A DNA stretch of 64,000 bases from an uncultured Acetatifactor sp. (lineage in GTDB: Bacteria; Bacillota; Clostridia; Lachnospirales; Lachnospiraceae). The notes under the pieces were generated by a model that searched no databases, was not told where the DNA came from, and was given only the letters and a program-made list of their open reading frames with translations. Location: positions 1 to 64,000 of the forward strand of contig CANREV010000003.1 of NCBI GenBank assembly GCA_947629645.1, written 5' to 3'. Position numbers and translations under genes: made by a program. Within the stretch, counting starts at the first letter, position 1. The number at the start of each line of letters is the position of its first letter. Positions 34,031 through 42,956 of the stretch are shown here, piece by piece.

Positions 34031-35676
34031 TACTTTTAATCGATAATTACGACAGCTTTTCCTATAATGTTTACCAGCTGACCGCTTCCGTCATGCCTGA
34101 CGTAAAAGTGGTGCGGAACGATGAGATGACGGTGGATGAGATACGGGCGCTTTCTCCTTCCCACATCATTCTTTCTCCGGGACCCGGCAGGCCGAAGGAC
34201 GCTGGGATCTGCGAGGAGGTCATTGACGCTTTCAAGGGAAAGATCCCTATTTTGGGAATCTGCCTGGGACATCAGGCGGTCTGCGAAGTCTTCGGCGCCA
34301 CTGTCACCTACGCCAGACAACTGATGCACGGCAAACAGTCGGTTGCCGCGCTGGATACGGACAGCACGCTGTTTCAGGGGATGGAGAAGGAGATTACGGT
34401 CGCAAGATACCATTCTCTGGCGGCGGATCCGGACACAATGCCTGGGGAACTGCTGGTCACCGCGATGACGCCGGACGGCGAGGTTATGGCCGTTGAGCAT
34501 AAAGAGTATCCTGTGTATGGGGTGCAGTTTCATCCGGAATCGGTGCTGACGCCGGATGGAAGGAAAATCATGGAAAACTTTTTACGGGGCGCCCACAGGG
34601 CAGGAGAGAAGAAAACAGCCGGTCTGGACCCCCAAAAAACAGAGTATAAGGAGAGTAAGAAAATGATAGGTGAAGCGATCATCAAATTGTCTCGGAAAGA
34701 AGATATCGGATACGAGATGGCGAAAGCGGTTATGAATGAAATCATGAGCGGCCAGGCTAGCGATGTGCAAAAGAGCGCGTATCTTACGGCGCTTTCCATG
34801 AAAGGGGAGACCATAGACGAGATCACGGGCTCCGCGGAGGAGATGAGGAATCACGCGCTTGCGGTCAACCACGGCATGGATGTTATGGAGATTGTGGGGA
34901 CAGGCGGGGACGGATCCAATTCCTTCAATATTTCCACCACAGCCTCTTTGATCATTTCCGCGGCGGGCGTTCCCGTGGCGAAGCACGGCAATCGGGCGGC
35001 AAGCTCTAAATCCGGCGCGGCGGACTGTCTGGAAGCGTTGGGCGTGAATATTTCCGTAGAGCCTGAGAAAGCGGTAGAGCTGCTGCGGGAAGCGGGCATT
35101 TGTTTTTTGTTTGCGCAGAAGTATCATACCGCTATGAAGTATGTGGGACCGATCCGCAAGGAACTGGGTATCCGTACCGTGTTCAATATTCTCGGGCCCC
35201 TCACCAATCCAGCAAAAGCCACGATGCAGGTCATGGGCGTATATGACGAAAGCCTTTTGGAGCCGATGGCCCATGTGCTGACTAACCTGGGCGTGAAAAA
35301 GGGTATGGTCGTTTACGGACAGGAAAAGCTGGATGAAATTTCTATCTGCGGTCCTACCAGCGTATGCGCGTTCCACAACGGACAATTTAAAAACTATATC
35401 ATCACTCCTGAGGAAGCGGGACTGAAACGGGGACAAAAAGGAGATCTTCTGGGAGGAACCCCCGAGGAAAACGCGGCAATCACAAAGGCGATCTTAACAG
35501 GCGCGGAAAAAGGAGCGAAGAGAGACGCGGCGGTGATTAACGCGGCGGCGGCGCTGTTTGTGGCAGGTAAAGCCACCAGTATGAAAGAAGCGGTGAAGCT
35601 GGCGCAGGAAACCATCGACAGCGGCAAGGCGTTAAAGCAGCTTGAAAAGTTTGTGGAAATCTCCAACAGGGATTAG
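34027..35676 (+). CDS. trpGD: Fused anthranilate synthase component II / anthranilate phosphoribosyltransferase
   Basis: Residues 1-190 are TrpG: a class I glutamine amidotransferase with [11 protein letters not shown], nucleophile Cys in GICLGHQA (about residue 79) and the [12 protein letters not shown] motif. After a short charged linker (about 193-212), residues 213-549 are TrpD, which joins anthranilate to [41 protein letters not shown]. Such fusions exist in enterobacteria and some Firmicutes. A perfect internal AAGGAG (34648-34653) stands nine bases before an in-frame ATG (34663) at the exact start of the TrpD domain, so separate TrpD may also be made. The start overlaps trpE by four bases. 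Confidence 0.95.
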   Translation: MILLIDNYDSFSYNVYQLTASVMPDVKVVRNDEMTVDEIRALSPSHIILSPGPGRPKDAGICEEVIDAFKGKIPILGICLGHQAVCEVFGATVTYARQLMHGKQSVAALDTDSTLFQGMEKEITVARYHSLAADPDTMPGELLVTAMTPDGEVMAVEHKEYPVYGVQFHPESVLTPDGRKIMENFLRGAHRAGEKKTAGLDPQKTEYKESKKMIGEAIIKLSRKEDIGYEMAKAVMNEIMSGQASDVQKSAYLTALSMKGETIDEITGSAEEMRNHALAVNHGMDVMEIVGTGGDGSNSFNISTTASLIISAAGVPVAKHGNRAASSKSGAADCLEALGVNISVEPEKAVELLREAGICFLFAQKYHTAMKYVGPIRKELGIRTVFNILGPLTNPAKATMQVMGVYDESLLEPMAHVLTNLGVKKGMVVYGQEKLDEISICGPTSVCAFHNGQFKNYIITPEEAGLKRGQKGDLLGGTPEENAAITKAILTGAEKGAKRDAAVINAAAALFVAGKATSMKEAVKLAQETIDSGKALKQLEKFVEISNRD

Positions 35677-35728
35677 AAGCCGGTTTTACGGATATTTGGC
35701 GCACAGGACAGCGAAAACGGAGGAAACA

Positions 35729-36517
35729 ATGATATTAGACGAGATCGCAGCGAAGACAAAAGAGAGGATAGAGGCGCAGAAGCGCGCGATACCGCTGGCG
35801 GAGATGAAGGCGAGGGCCCTGGATATGGACCGTGATACAGGGTATCCCTTCCGACAGGCGCTGGCAAAGGCGGGGATGAGTTTTATCTGCGAGGTAAAAA
35901 AAGCTTCGCCTTCCAAAGGCGTCATCGCAGAACATTTTCCGTATGTGGAGATCGCGAAAGAGTATGAGAGAGCCGGGGCGGACGCCATGTCCGTCCTGAC
36001 GGAGCCTTTTTATTTCCAGGGAAGCAATGAATATCTTTCCGCCATCCGCGGGGAGGTATCCATTCCGCTTTTGCGAAAAGATTTCACGGTGGATGAATAT
36101 ATGTTGTACGAGGCGAAAACCATCGGGGCGGACGCAGTACTCTTAATCTGCGCGCTGCTCTCTTCCGGGCAGCTCTCCGAATATGCGGAAATCGCGGATA
36201 CTCTGGGATTGTCCGCCTTGGTGGAAGCCCATGATGAATCGGAAGTGGAGATGGCGCTTAAGGCGAAGGCGAAGATCATTGGCGTGAACAACAGGAATCT
36301 GAAGGATTTTACGGTGGATATCGACAATTCCGTAAGGCTGCGCAGGCTGGTGCCGGAGAAGATTTTGTTTGTGTCGGAGAGCGGCATGAAAACGAGAGAG
36401 GATATCGCCAGGCTGGAGGCCAACGGCACAAACGCCGTACTGATCGGCGAAACTTTCATGAGAAGCGCTGATAAGGCAGAAATGTTAAGAAAATTGCGGG
36501 GAACGCAGCGCGCTTGA
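35729..36517 (+). CDS. trpC: Indole-3-glycerol phosphate synthase
   Basis: TrpC closes the indole ring from carboxyphenylaminodeoxyribulose phosphate. The 262-residue (beta/alpha)8 barrel begins MILDEIAAKTKERI and carries FICEVKKASPSKGVI (catalytic Lys), LLRKDFTVDEYML, IIGVNNRNLKDFTVD and ESGMKTREDI with the late VLIGETFMRS phosphate site. It stands alone, not fused to trpF. ATG 35729 has GGAGG just upstream; an upstream in-frame extension overlaps trpGD and is not family-like. Confidence 0.95.
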   Translation: MILDEIAAKTKERIEAQKRAIPLAEMKARALDMDRDTGYPFRQALAKAGMSFICEVKKASPSKGVIAEHFPYVEIAKEYERAGADAMSVLTEPFYFQGSNEYLSAIRGEVSIPLLRKDFTVDEYMLYEAKTIGADAVLLICALLSSGQLSEYAEIADTLGLSALVEAHDESEVEMALKAKAKIIGVNNRNLKDFTVDIDNSVRLRRLVPEKILFVSESGMKTREDIARLEANGTNAVLIGETFMRSADKAEMLRKLRGTQRA

Positions 36518-36529
36518 GAGGAGGGACGG

Positions 36530-37138
36530 ATGATGGCGCCTAAAATCAAAATATGCGGGTTGTTCCGAGAGGAAGACATCTGCTACGCCAATCAGGTCAC
36601 GCCGGATTATATCGGCTTTGTGTTCTGGGAACCCAGCCGCAGATACGTCTCTTTTGAGCGCGCAGCAAGGCTGCGCGGGATGCTTGATCCGGGGATCCGG
36701 ACGGTGGGCGTTTTTGTGGACGCGCCGCTGACAGATATCATCCGGATGCTGGAGGATGGCGTGATCGATATGGCGCAGCTTCATGGGAACGAGACGGAGG
36801 AGGACATTCAGTATCTTCAGGCGGTGATTGGGAAACCGGTGATGAAAGCAGTGAAAGTGAGAAACCGTTATGATGTGGAAGCGTGGCTTGATTCGGCGGC
36901 GGATTATCTGCTGTTTGACAGCGGTATGGGAAGCGGCGCAGCCTTTGACTGGGGACTATTGGCGGACGTTGACAGGGACTACTTTCTGGCGGGCGGCGTG
37001 AACAGTGACAATGTCAGTCAGGCGGCGCGGACGCTGAACCCCTACGCCATCGATCTGAGCTCCGGCGTGGAGACGGACGGGGTGAAGGACCTGGAAAAGA
37101 TGAGATCTGTGGTGCGGGCGCTGCGTGAAGTCGGATAA
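36530..37138 (+). CDS. trpF: Phosphoribosylanthranilate isomerase
   Basis: TrpF performs the Amadori rearrangement between the TrpD and TrpC steps. The 202-residue barrel begins PKIKICGLFREEDICYA, with catalytic Cys in KICG, the phosphate motif and second acid in LFDSGMGSGAAFDW, and LAGGVNSDNV and DLSSGVETDGVKD near the end. A strong GAGGAGGG site lies just before the double ATG. It follows trpC by 12 bases. The next gene, trpB, is 211 bases away, the one large gap in the operon. Confidence 0.93.
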   Translation: MMAPKIKICGLFREEDICYANQVTPDYIGFVFWEPSRRYVSFERAARLRGMLDPGIRTVGVFVDAPLTDIIRMLEDGVIDMAQLHGNETEEDIQYLQAVIGKPVMKAVKVRNRYDVEAWLDSAADYLLFDSGMGSGAAFDWGLLADVDRDYFLAGGVNSDNVSQAARTLNPYAIDLSSGVETDGVKDLEKMRSVVRALREVG

Positions 37139-37145
37139 CTCAGCC

Positions 37146-37173
37146 ACAGGCGGCGGGGCATGCCCCGGCCTGT
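37146..37173 (+). other. Strong hairpin in the trpF-trpB gap
   Basis: ACAGGC and GCCTGT bracket a GGGGCATGCCCC core, giving a near-perfect GC-rich stem eight bases after the trpF stop. No T tract follows, so it is more likely an mRNA-stability or processing structure than a terminator. Confidence 0.55.
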
Positions 37174-37251
37174 TGACCGTAAGGAAAAACGTGAAAGATC
37201 ACACGAATGTGCTGATTGTTTCACAGAGCGAAGAAAGTTTGTTCTGAAATA

Positions 37252-37349
37252 TGTGCAGGAGCGTCACAAAATCCCTGATGGCGGACGAAAAATCGTATGC
37301 ACGAATTCCTCGTCACCCATCGCGTAAACGCTCCGGAATGGAGATTAAA
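37252..37349 (+). promoter_or_regulatory. Leader-like repeat, copy 2, upstream of trpB
   Basis: It shares the three boxes of 21907-21993: TGTG-nn-GGAGCGTCACA at 37252-37268, CCCTGATGGCGGACG at 37273-37287 and CGCG-n-A-n-ACGCTCCGGAATGGAG from 37321. GGAGCGT (37258-37264) pairs with ACGCTCC (37328-37334). The middle is about 11 bases longer than in copy 1 and can pair GACGA with TCGTC, where copy 1 pairs GGAC with GTCC: different bases, similar stem position. Box 3 again carries the GGAG ribosome site of the next gene. Confidence 0.6.
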
Positions 37350-38534
37350 ATGAGTAAAGGACGTTATGGAATACACGGAGGACAGTACATTTCGGAAACT
37401 TTGATGAATGAACTGGACAACCTGGAAAAAAGTTATGAGCATTATAAGAATGATCCGGAATTTCAGGAAGAACTGAACCGCCTCCTGAACGAGTACGCGG
37501 GTCGGCCTTCTCTGTTATATTACGCGGAGAAGATGACAAAGGATCTGGGCGGCGCGAAGATCTATTTAAAGAGGGAAGACTTAAACCACACCGGATCCCA
37601 CAAGATCAACAATGTGCTGGGTCAGGCGCTGTTGGCAAGAAAAATGGGAAAGACACGCATCATAGCGGAGACGGGAGCGGGCCAGCACGGCGTTGCCACC
37701 GCTACGGCGGCGGCCCTGTTAGGGATGGAATGCGAGATCTTCATGGGAAAAGAAGACACGATACGCCAGGCGCTGAACGTCTATCGCATGGAACTGTTAG
37801 GGGCGAAAGTGCATCCCGTCACTTCCGGTACCATGACATTGAAAGACGCGGTCAACGAATGTATGCGGGAGTGGACGGGCAGAGTCAACGATACGCTGTA
37901 TGTGCTCGGTTCTGTGATGGGGCCCCATCCTTTTCCTATGATCGTCCGCGATTTTCAGAGCGTGATCAGCAGAGAGGCCAAGGCCCAGATCCTCGCCAGG
38001 GAAGGACAGCTTCCGGCGGCGGTGGTGGCATGCGTGGGCGGCGGAAGCAATTCCATGGGCGCTTTTTACAATTTTATCGAAGATAAAGAGGTGGAGCTGA
38101 TCGGATGCGAGGCCGCTGGAAAAGGCGTGGACACGGCGCTGACGGCGGCAACGATCGCTACGGGGAGCCTTGGGATCTTCCATGGCATGAAATCTTATTT
38201 CTGCCAGGACGAGTACGGGCAGATCGCGCCGGTATATTCCATTTCCGCCGGTCTGGATTATCCCGGTATCGGGCCGGAGCACGCGTACCTGCACGATATC
38301 GGCAGGGCTCAGTATGTGCCTGTCACCGATGACGAGGCGGTGGATGCCTTTGAATATCTGGCGAGGACCGAAGGGATTATCTGTGCGATCGAGAGCGCCC
38401 ACGCCGTGGCGCATGTGCGAAAGATCGCAAAAAATTACAGCCCTGACCAAAGCATTATCGTCTGCCTGTCCGGGCGGGGCGATAAAGATGTGGCTGCCAT
38501 AGCAAGATACAGGGGGGTAGATCTTCATGAGTAA
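37350..38534 (+). CDS. trpB: Tryptophan synthase beta chain
   Basis: TrpB joins indole and serine to give tryptophan. The 394-residue PLP enzyme shows [16 protein letters not shown], the Schiff-base Lys in [30 protein letters not shown] and the cofactor phosphate site [12 protein letters not shown]; the indole-tunnel region and the C-terminal LSGRGDKDV are present. The start is set by GGAG in the upstream repeat element, eight bases before the ATG. It overlaps trpA by eight bases, as usual for the alpha-beta pair. Confidence 0.97.
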   Translation: MSKGRYGIHGGQYISETLMNELDNLEKSYEHYKNDPEFQEELNRLLNEYAGRPSLLYYAEKMTKDLGGAKIYLKREDLNHTGSHKINNVLGQALLARKMGKTRIIAETGAGQHGVATATAAALLGMECEIFMGKEDTIRQALNVYRMELLGAKVHPVTSGTMTLKDAVNECMREWTGRVNDTLYVLGSVMGPHPFPMIVRDFQSVISREAKAQILAREGQLPAAVVACVGGGSNSMGAFYNFIEDKEVELIGCEAAGKGVDTALTAATIATGSLGIFHGMKSYFCQDEYGQIAPVYSISAGLDYPGIGPEHAYLHDIGRAQYVPVTDDEAVDAFEYLARTEGIICAIESAHAVAHVRKIAKNYSPDQSIIVCLSGRGDKDVAAIARYRGVDLHE

Positions 38535-39345
38535 CGAAACGCGGGAAAACAGATTAAAAAAAGTATTTGACACGCCCAATCAAAAAGCGTTTATCGGTTT
38601 TATTACGGCGGGAGATCCCACCGCGGACAATACGGTAAATTGTATTTTTGAAATGGAGAGGGCGGGAGCGGACCTGATTGAGATCGGTATCCCTTTCTCG
38701 GATCCTACCGCTGAGGGCGTGGTGATCCAGGACGCCAATGTCCGGGCGCTCAAAGGCGGCATGACCACGGACAAAGCGTTTGACATTGTGCGGCGCGTCA
38801 GGGAAAAGTCGGATATCCCGCTGGCTTTTATGACCTACGCCAATCCGGTGTTCCATTACGGATACGACAGTTTCTGCGCCCGTTGCCGAAAACTGGGAGT
38901 GGACGCGCTGATCATTCCCGATATGCCTTTTGAGGAAAAAGCGGAGCTGGAAGAGTTTACGAAAAAATATGATGTGGCATTGATCTCCATGATCGCGCCC
39001 ACATCCGAGAGCCGTATCCGCGCGATCGCGTCCGAAGCGCAGGGCTTTATCTATGTGGTTTCTTCCATGGGCGTCACCGGCGTCAGAAATGAGATCAGGA
39101 CGGATGTGGCTTCCATTGTGGAGAGCATCAGGAAAGTGACGGACGTGCCCTGCGCCGTTGGATTCGGCATCAGTACGCCGGAACAGGCAAAGGCTATGGC
39201 ATCGGTTTCCGATGGCGCCATCGTGGGAAGCGCCATTGTGAAGATCGTGGCGCAGTACGGAAACGATGCGCCCGAACATGTTTACCAGTATGTAAAGAGC
39301 ATGAAAGAGGCGGTCCTGAACGCGCCCGCCGCCGCAGCAAAATAG
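38527..39345 (+). CDS. trpA: Tryptophan synthase alpha chain
   Basis: TrpA splits indole-3-glycerol phosphate to indole, which moves through a tunnel to TrpB. The 272-residue barrel has [11 protein letters not shown], the catalytic Glu in [15 protein letters not shown] (about residue 53) and Asp in PDMPFEE region, [10 protein letters not shown], and the phosphate site GFGIST...[10 protein letters not shown]. It is the last gene of the operon, followed 23 bases later by a terminator. Confidence 0.97.
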   Translation: MSNETRENRLKKVFDTPNQKAFIGFITAGDPTADNTVNCIFEMERAGADLIEIGIPFSDPTAEGVVIQDANVRALKGGMTTDKAFDIVRRVREKSDIPLAFMTYANPVFHYGYDSFCARCRKLGVDALIIPDMPFEEKAELEEFTKKYDVALISMIAPTSESRIRAIASEAQGFIYVVSSMGVTGVRNEIRTDVASIVESIRKVTDVPCAVGFGISTPEQAKAMASVSDGAIVGSAIVKIVAQYGNDAPEHVYQYVKSMKEAVLNAPAAAAK

Positions 39346-39368
39346 CGGTTATAAAACATACGCAGGAG

Positions 39369-39402
39369 CGGTTACGAACGTAAAAGTTTGTAACCGTTTT
39401 TC
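39369..39402 (+). terminator. Rho-independent terminator of the trp operon
   Basis: CGGTTACGAAC and GTTTGTAACCG form the stem (one wobble), followed by TTTTTCT. The gap from 39403 to 39587 is AT-rich with no gene. Confidence 0.88.
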
Positions 39403-39587
39403 TGCTTACTTTATGTATGATTTCACGGCAATATCTCAACTCTTTGCGGAAATGTTGGAAATAGCGAGTTTTAGGATAGATTTACTACTTTTCATTTTAG
39501 AGCTTCGATACGATATAAGGTTTATTAGAAAATAGTTTCATATTTGTCTAAAGAATAGGAATTTGCTAATATATAATACAAATCTAC

Positions 39588-39616
39588 TTCTGTTTTACCC
39601 TGATGTGTGGTAAAAT
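39588..39616 (+). promoter_or_regulatory. Promoter and palindromic operator of the toxin-antitoxin pair
   Basis: TAAAAT at 39611-39616 can serve as a -10 box with a weak TTCTGT 17 bases upstream. A perfect inverted repeat, TTTTACC (39593-39599) and GGTAAAA (39609-39615), covers the spacer and -10 box. Type II antitoxins usually repress their own operon by binding such palindromes, so this is a likely operator. Confidence 0.6.
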
Positions 39617-39670
39617 AGGAGTGATTGGAGATACTATTACAGACAGGAAAAATGATGCGAGGTGGGCTTT

Positions 39671-39844
39671 ATGGATATGACAGTTGACACTGGGGGGAAA
39701 GATACCCTGCAGGAGAATAAAAACCTAATGCGGGCGCTTGACAGGGGTATTGACGATATGGAGGCAGGGAGGGAACTTCCGCTTGACGAGGCTTTCTGCA
39801 AGATAACGGAATTGAGGGATAAGAGAAGGAATGCGAGAGCGTAA
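39671..39844 (+). CDS. Small antitoxin-like protein
   Basis: The 57-residue acidic protein precedes a RelE/ParE-type toxin gene and overlaps it by 14 bases, the usual antitoxin position. It has no clear DNA-binding fold in the part seen: it may be a short RelB/prevent-host-death-like tail with a helix LDRGIDDMEAGRELPLDEAF in which toxin binding is expected. ATG 39671 is chosen with an AGGTGGG site about seven bases upstream; a GTG nine bases earlier is possible. The call rests mostly on context. Confidence 0.65.
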   Translation: MDMTVDTGGKDTLQENKNLMRALDRGIDDMEAGRELPLDEAFCKITELRDKRRNARA

Positions 39845-40169
39845 AGTGGTCATGACCTGGGAGGCAATCTATGACGTGACGGATATTGCCGATTATATTG
39901 AACAGGAATTTGGTAGGGAGCGGGCGGAGCGGTTTGAAAGAGATATCAGGCAGGAGATAAAGGATATCAGCTTTTTGGGTGGTATCTTTGGAAATACCCA
40001 TATTTATTACCGATCTTATTATGTTTTCAAGAAGCCTTTTCCACCGTCCATTATCTTTTATGTGGTGAAGGAACCGGAAAATGAGGTACATATTTTGCGG
40101 GTGCTGAGGGAAGAACGGGATTGGAAGAAAATCCTGGAAGAGCAGCAGGAGTATACATACCCGAAATAG
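39831..40169 (+). CDS. RelE/ParE-family type II toxin
   Basis: The 112-residue basic protein fits the ParE/RelE fold: helix pair DVTDIADYIEQEFGRERAERFERDI, a central YYRSYYVFKKP strand and a C-terminal HILRVLREERDW. Toxins of this fold cut ribosome-bound mRNA (RelE) or poison gyrase (ParE); the motif HILRVLRERDW is nearer ParE, but I cannot decide. The partner antitoxin overlaps upstream. The first ATG gives MRERKVVMTW; a second ATG at 39852 is also possible. It is next to decayed genes, consistent with an accessory patch. Confidence 0.8.
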   Translation: MRERKVVMTWEAIYDVTDIADYIEQEFGRERAERFERDIRQEIKDISFLGGIFGNTHIYYRSYYVFKKPFPPSIIFYVVKEPENEVHILRVLREERDWKKILEEQQEYTYPK

Positions 40170-40406
40170 AGAATCTGGTGTAAGCAATGGAGCTGTCTTG
40201 CTTAATGAACTTTAGGGTAATAGAATCGTACTTTGATTATATTATAACATCAATCCTTTAAAACAATACATTTGTCAGCATGCCAGGTTGCTTTTAGCGG
40301 CACTTATTAAAGGTAGAGAAATGAAGAAACAAAAATCAAAAAAGCAACCATTAGTACCTTAGACATTATGATTTCCCATGCCGACAAGGGGTTGGTAGGC
40401 TTTTAG

Positions 40407-40708
40407 ACAGATGATCATGGTGGCTGTGGGAATCCGAGGATTTTCTCGGAGGTTGAGGGTGGGCTGAAGCGGGGTAAGTATGTAAGTAAAGAACATATTT
40501 ATGCCCGTGGAATACAGATGTTCTATATGGTGGGAATCAGTGCAATGTCTTTGGCGGGGGATGCTATCATCATTGTTCTATCAGAAAAGCAAAATTTCTT
40601 TCGGTAAAAAAGTTGAAGGAAGTGTTTGCCCGTTTTAAGGCGTGCTTTCAAAACGGTGAAATGACAGATGATAAAAAAGTAAACACTTTAAATTTGAACG
40701 AGGTATAA
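40407..40708 (+). pseudogene. Remnant of an unidentified gene with a frameshift
   Basis: One frame is open from 40407 to a stop at 40605-40607 (residues include FSEVEGGLKRGKYVSKEHIY), without a start codon. The protein-like character then continues in the next frame (KKLKEVFARFKACF) to a stop at 40706-40708. A single frameshift near 40604 would join them. The family is not recognised. The stretch 40170-40406 holds nothing I can name: it is AT-rich with several stops in each frame. Confidence 0.4.
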
Positions 40709-40727
40709 TCAATAAATTGGAAAGAAC

Positions 40728-41195
40728 TTGAAAATCAGGCGCATCAAAAAAGGCGTCCATACAGGAGCTTTGATGGGGATTGTGACAGCCGCCCTCATCA
40801 GCGCGGTGATGTTTCTTTTTGGCAGGCACATTGTCGGGGCGTTTATTTCCGGAGACCCGAAGGACGCGGCGGCAACAGTTGAAATTGCCTATCATTATCT
40901 GTGCGTTATGGCGGCGTTTCTGCCTGTACTCTATCTGCTGTATATTTACCGTTCTTCCCTGCAGGGACTTGGCGATACGATCCTGCCGATGGTATCGGGC
41001 GGGGCGGAACTTGTTATGCGTGTATTGGCAATCCTTTTTCTGCCGAAGCTTATTGGAAATGAAGGACTCTTTTGGGCGGAGGTGCTTGCCTGGGCGGGGG
41101 CGGATGTGGTGCTTGTGTCCGGCTATTACATCAGAATGGCGGGTATAATCCGAACCGCAAAACAAAGATTGGAGATTTATGATGAAAGCAGATAA
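40728..41195 (+). pseudogene. C-terminal fragment of a MATE-family multidrug exporter
   Basis: The 155 codons match the last third of a MATE transporter: a basic loop (RIKKGVHTGALMG), then four membrane helices, including YLCVMAAFLPVLYLLYIYRSSLQGLGDT and a late EVLAWAGADVVLVSGYYIRM. A complete MATE protein has about 450 residues and twelve helices; the N-terminal two thirds is missing and only a TTG is available as a start. The break lies near 40728, beside other gene remnants, so this is a truncated relic rather than a working gene. Its last bases overlap the next gene's start region. Confidence 0.75.
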
Positions 41196-41829
41196 TGTCA
41201 CGATCATTGGCGGAGCCGATGGACCGACTTCCGTTTTTTTGTTGGGGAAAGAGCATGGCGGCAAAAGAAGCCTCAGGCAAAAAATGCAGGAATATATCTA
41301 CGACAGGAAAAAGAAAAAGGCAGAACGGCATATCAGGGCGGATGGACACAGTCTGGAGGAAGTGGCGGATTATATCAGGAACCTTCCGGGTCTTACGGAG
41401 CTTGACGAAGCGGAGAGATCCTATCAGATGGAATACAGGGAGATCAGAGCGTCTTTTATCATGCAGTATGCGCCGCAGCTGCTAGGCAGTTACGCGCAAT
41501 ATCCAAGGCTGGAAAGTAAGGATGCGGAAGGACTGAAAAAATTTCAGGAAGAAATAGGGCGCAGGCAAGAGGCGGCTGAAAATGTTCCCAGGGAAGTGTT
41601 TGACATAGATCTTCGCATTTGGGAGAAGAAAGAAGCCGATTTTACGATGCGCCTGGTTTTGGAGAGCCGATGTCGGTATATCGGGATGTCCGCCAACGGT
41701 TCAAAGAAGAAAATGAAACAATTTAAAAAGTTGGAAAAAGCCATCTGGCGCTACTATGGGGTGACACAGGAAGATATTGACCAAAAGACCGACCGTTATA
41801 AGGAGGTGGTCAGAGAATTGGTGAGATAA
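41179..41829 (+). CDS. Hypothetical protein with N-terminal GGADGPTSVF motif
   Basis: The 216-residue protein opens with VTIIGGADGPTSVFLLGKE, a string that matches the conserved membrane motif of sodium-pumping decarboxylase beta subunits (GGADGPT). The rest is not a membrane protein: it is charged and helical (residues about 30-216), with Lys/Glu-rich stretches and no transmembrane segment. Lachnospiraceae carry other small soluble proteins with this same opening, but I know no function. A GGAG site is a few bases before the ATG-ATG start. It follows the MATE relic, overlapping its last 17 bases. Confidence 0.7.
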   Translation: MMKADNVTIIGGADGPTSVFLLGKEHGGKRSLRQKMQEYIYDRKKKKAERHIRADGHSLEEVADYIRNLPGLTELDEAERSYQMEYREIRASFIMQYAPQLLGSYAQYPRLESKDAEGLKKFQEEIGRRQEAAENVPREVFDIDLRIWEKKEADFTMRLVLESRCRYIGMSANGSKKKMKQFKKLEKAIWRYYGVTQEDIDQKTDRYKEVVRELVR

Positions 41830-41867
41830 CGGAATAGCCGTGAGAAAATTTATTTTCTGCGTTTTTG

Positions 41868-41896
41868 TTGACAAAAACGGTTTCTATATGTATAAT
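41868..41896 (+). promoter_or_regulatory. Consensus SigA promoter of DUF177-rpmF
   Basis: TTGACA (41868-41873), 17 bases, TATAAT (41891-41896): a perfect SigA promoter, 50 bases before the start codon, fitting a highly expressed ribosomal protein unit. Confidence 0.93.
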
Positions 41897-41945
41897 TAGT
41901 CAATGTGTGAATAGATTCATACCATTATTTTGCATAGGAGCCGCT

Positions 41946-42470
41946 ATGTTAGTGAACTTATCTGATGTTTTGACATCTGAAGGCAGTTGTGAGCAAAGAG
42001 ACGTGGATCTCGAGATGACGTGCTTTGACGGCCCCACAGGCAGCTACCGGATCCTTGAAAAAACGCCGGTATCTTTTACGTTTACCAATGCGGGGAGCGG
42101 AAAGGCGGTAGCGCAGGGCAGTGTGAGCGTGAAGCTCATGGCAGCCTGCGATCGGTGTCTGACGGAGGTGCCGGTGGCGATGGATCTGGTCTTTGAGCGG
42201 CGGATTGTCTCGCCCGATGCGGAAGCGGATGAGGAAGAACTGGATGACCTGGATTTTATGGAAGGTTACTATCTGAATGCGGATACGCTGGTGCGGGATG
42301 AGATTTTAGGCGGCTGGCCGGCAAAGATTCTGTGCAAAGAAGATTGTAAAGGTATCTGTCCAAAATGCGGACAGGATCTGAACAAGGGAGATTGCGGATG
42401 CGATACTTTCGTTCCGGATCCGCGCATGGCTGCTATACAGGACATTTTCAACGCAGGTAAGGAGGTGTAA
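41946..42470 (+). CDS. DUF177 family protein (YceD-like)
   Basis: The 174-residue protein is the DUF177/YceD type that regularly precedes rpmF; in plants and bacteria it is linked to 23S rRNA maturation. Visible features are CDRCLTEVP in the middle, acidic EADEEELDDLDF, and a C-terminal cluster of seven Cys (CKEDCKGICPKCG, then GDCGCD), likely zinc-binding. The ATG at 41946 has GGAG six bases upstream; the frame's upstream extension contains the promoter and is ruled out. It ends four bases before rpmF, with GGAGG inside its last codons serving rpmF. Confidence 0.9.
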   Translation: MLVNLSDVLTSEGSCEQRDVDLEMTCFDGPTGSYRILEKTPVSFTFTNAGSGKAVAQGSVSVKLMAACDRCLTEVPVAMDLVFERRIVSPDAEADEEELDDLDFMEGYYLNADTLVRDEILGGWPAKILCKEDCKGICPKCGQDLNKGDCGCDTFVPDPRMAAIQDIFNAGKEV

Positions 42471-42474
42471 CGAT

Positions 42475-42654
42475 ATGTCTATCTGTCCTAAGAATAAATC
42501 TTCCAAAAGCAGAAGAGATAAGAGAAGGGCAAACTGGAAGATGAGCGTTCCTACACTGGTAAAGTGCAGTAAGTGCGGCGCTCTGATGATGCCTCACAGA
42601 GTATGCAAGGCTTGTGGTTCTTACAACAAGAGGCAGATTATCGAGGTTGACTGA
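42475..42654 (+). CDS. rpmF: Ribosomal protein bL32
   Basis: L32 is a small protein of the 50S subunit. The 59-residue sequence begins MSICPKNKSSKSRRDKRRANWK in two parts and carries the zinc-binding pairs CSKCG and CKACG with HRVC between them, the C+ (zinc) form. A strong GGAGG site in the end of the DUF177 gene is nine bases upstream. A terminator follows. Confidence 0.96.
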   Translation: MSICPKNKSSKSRRDKRRANWKMSVPTLVKCSKCGALMMPHRVCKACGSYNKRQIIEVD

Positions 42655-42690
42655 TCTGTTATGATCCGGTAATCATTTTATTAACATAAG

Positions 42691-42725
42691 GGCGGCTCGC
42701 GTAAGCGTGCCGTCCGTTGTTTTTA
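42691..42725 (+). terminator. Rho-independent terminator after rpmF
   Basis: GGCGGC-CGC and GCG-GCCGTC pair around a GTAA loop with one T-T mismatch, followed by GTTGTTTTT. It separates rpmF from the envelope cluster. Confidence 0.82.
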
Positions 42726-42956
42726 TCCAATTTTCCCGTGCAGTTTTTTTCACAAACACAAATTCCCCCTGAAACAGACCGAAGCTTCATAAAATCTTAA
42801 ACATTATTTAGAAAAATCTGGAGATTTTAGTTCCTGCATATGATATAATGACCTTATTCAAGAAAGGGAACCCGCAGTCGCGTGTATCCGGATGAACCAA
42901 TCGAAACGTTCATTACGGGAAACTGATCTGACTTTATATAAGAAAGGGAGAACATT

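Noticed and set aside
41843..41866. AGAAAAT/ATTTTCT hairpin after the GGADGPT protein as a terminator
   Set aside because: The loop is only two bases and the stem is A-T only; pairing is too weak to call.
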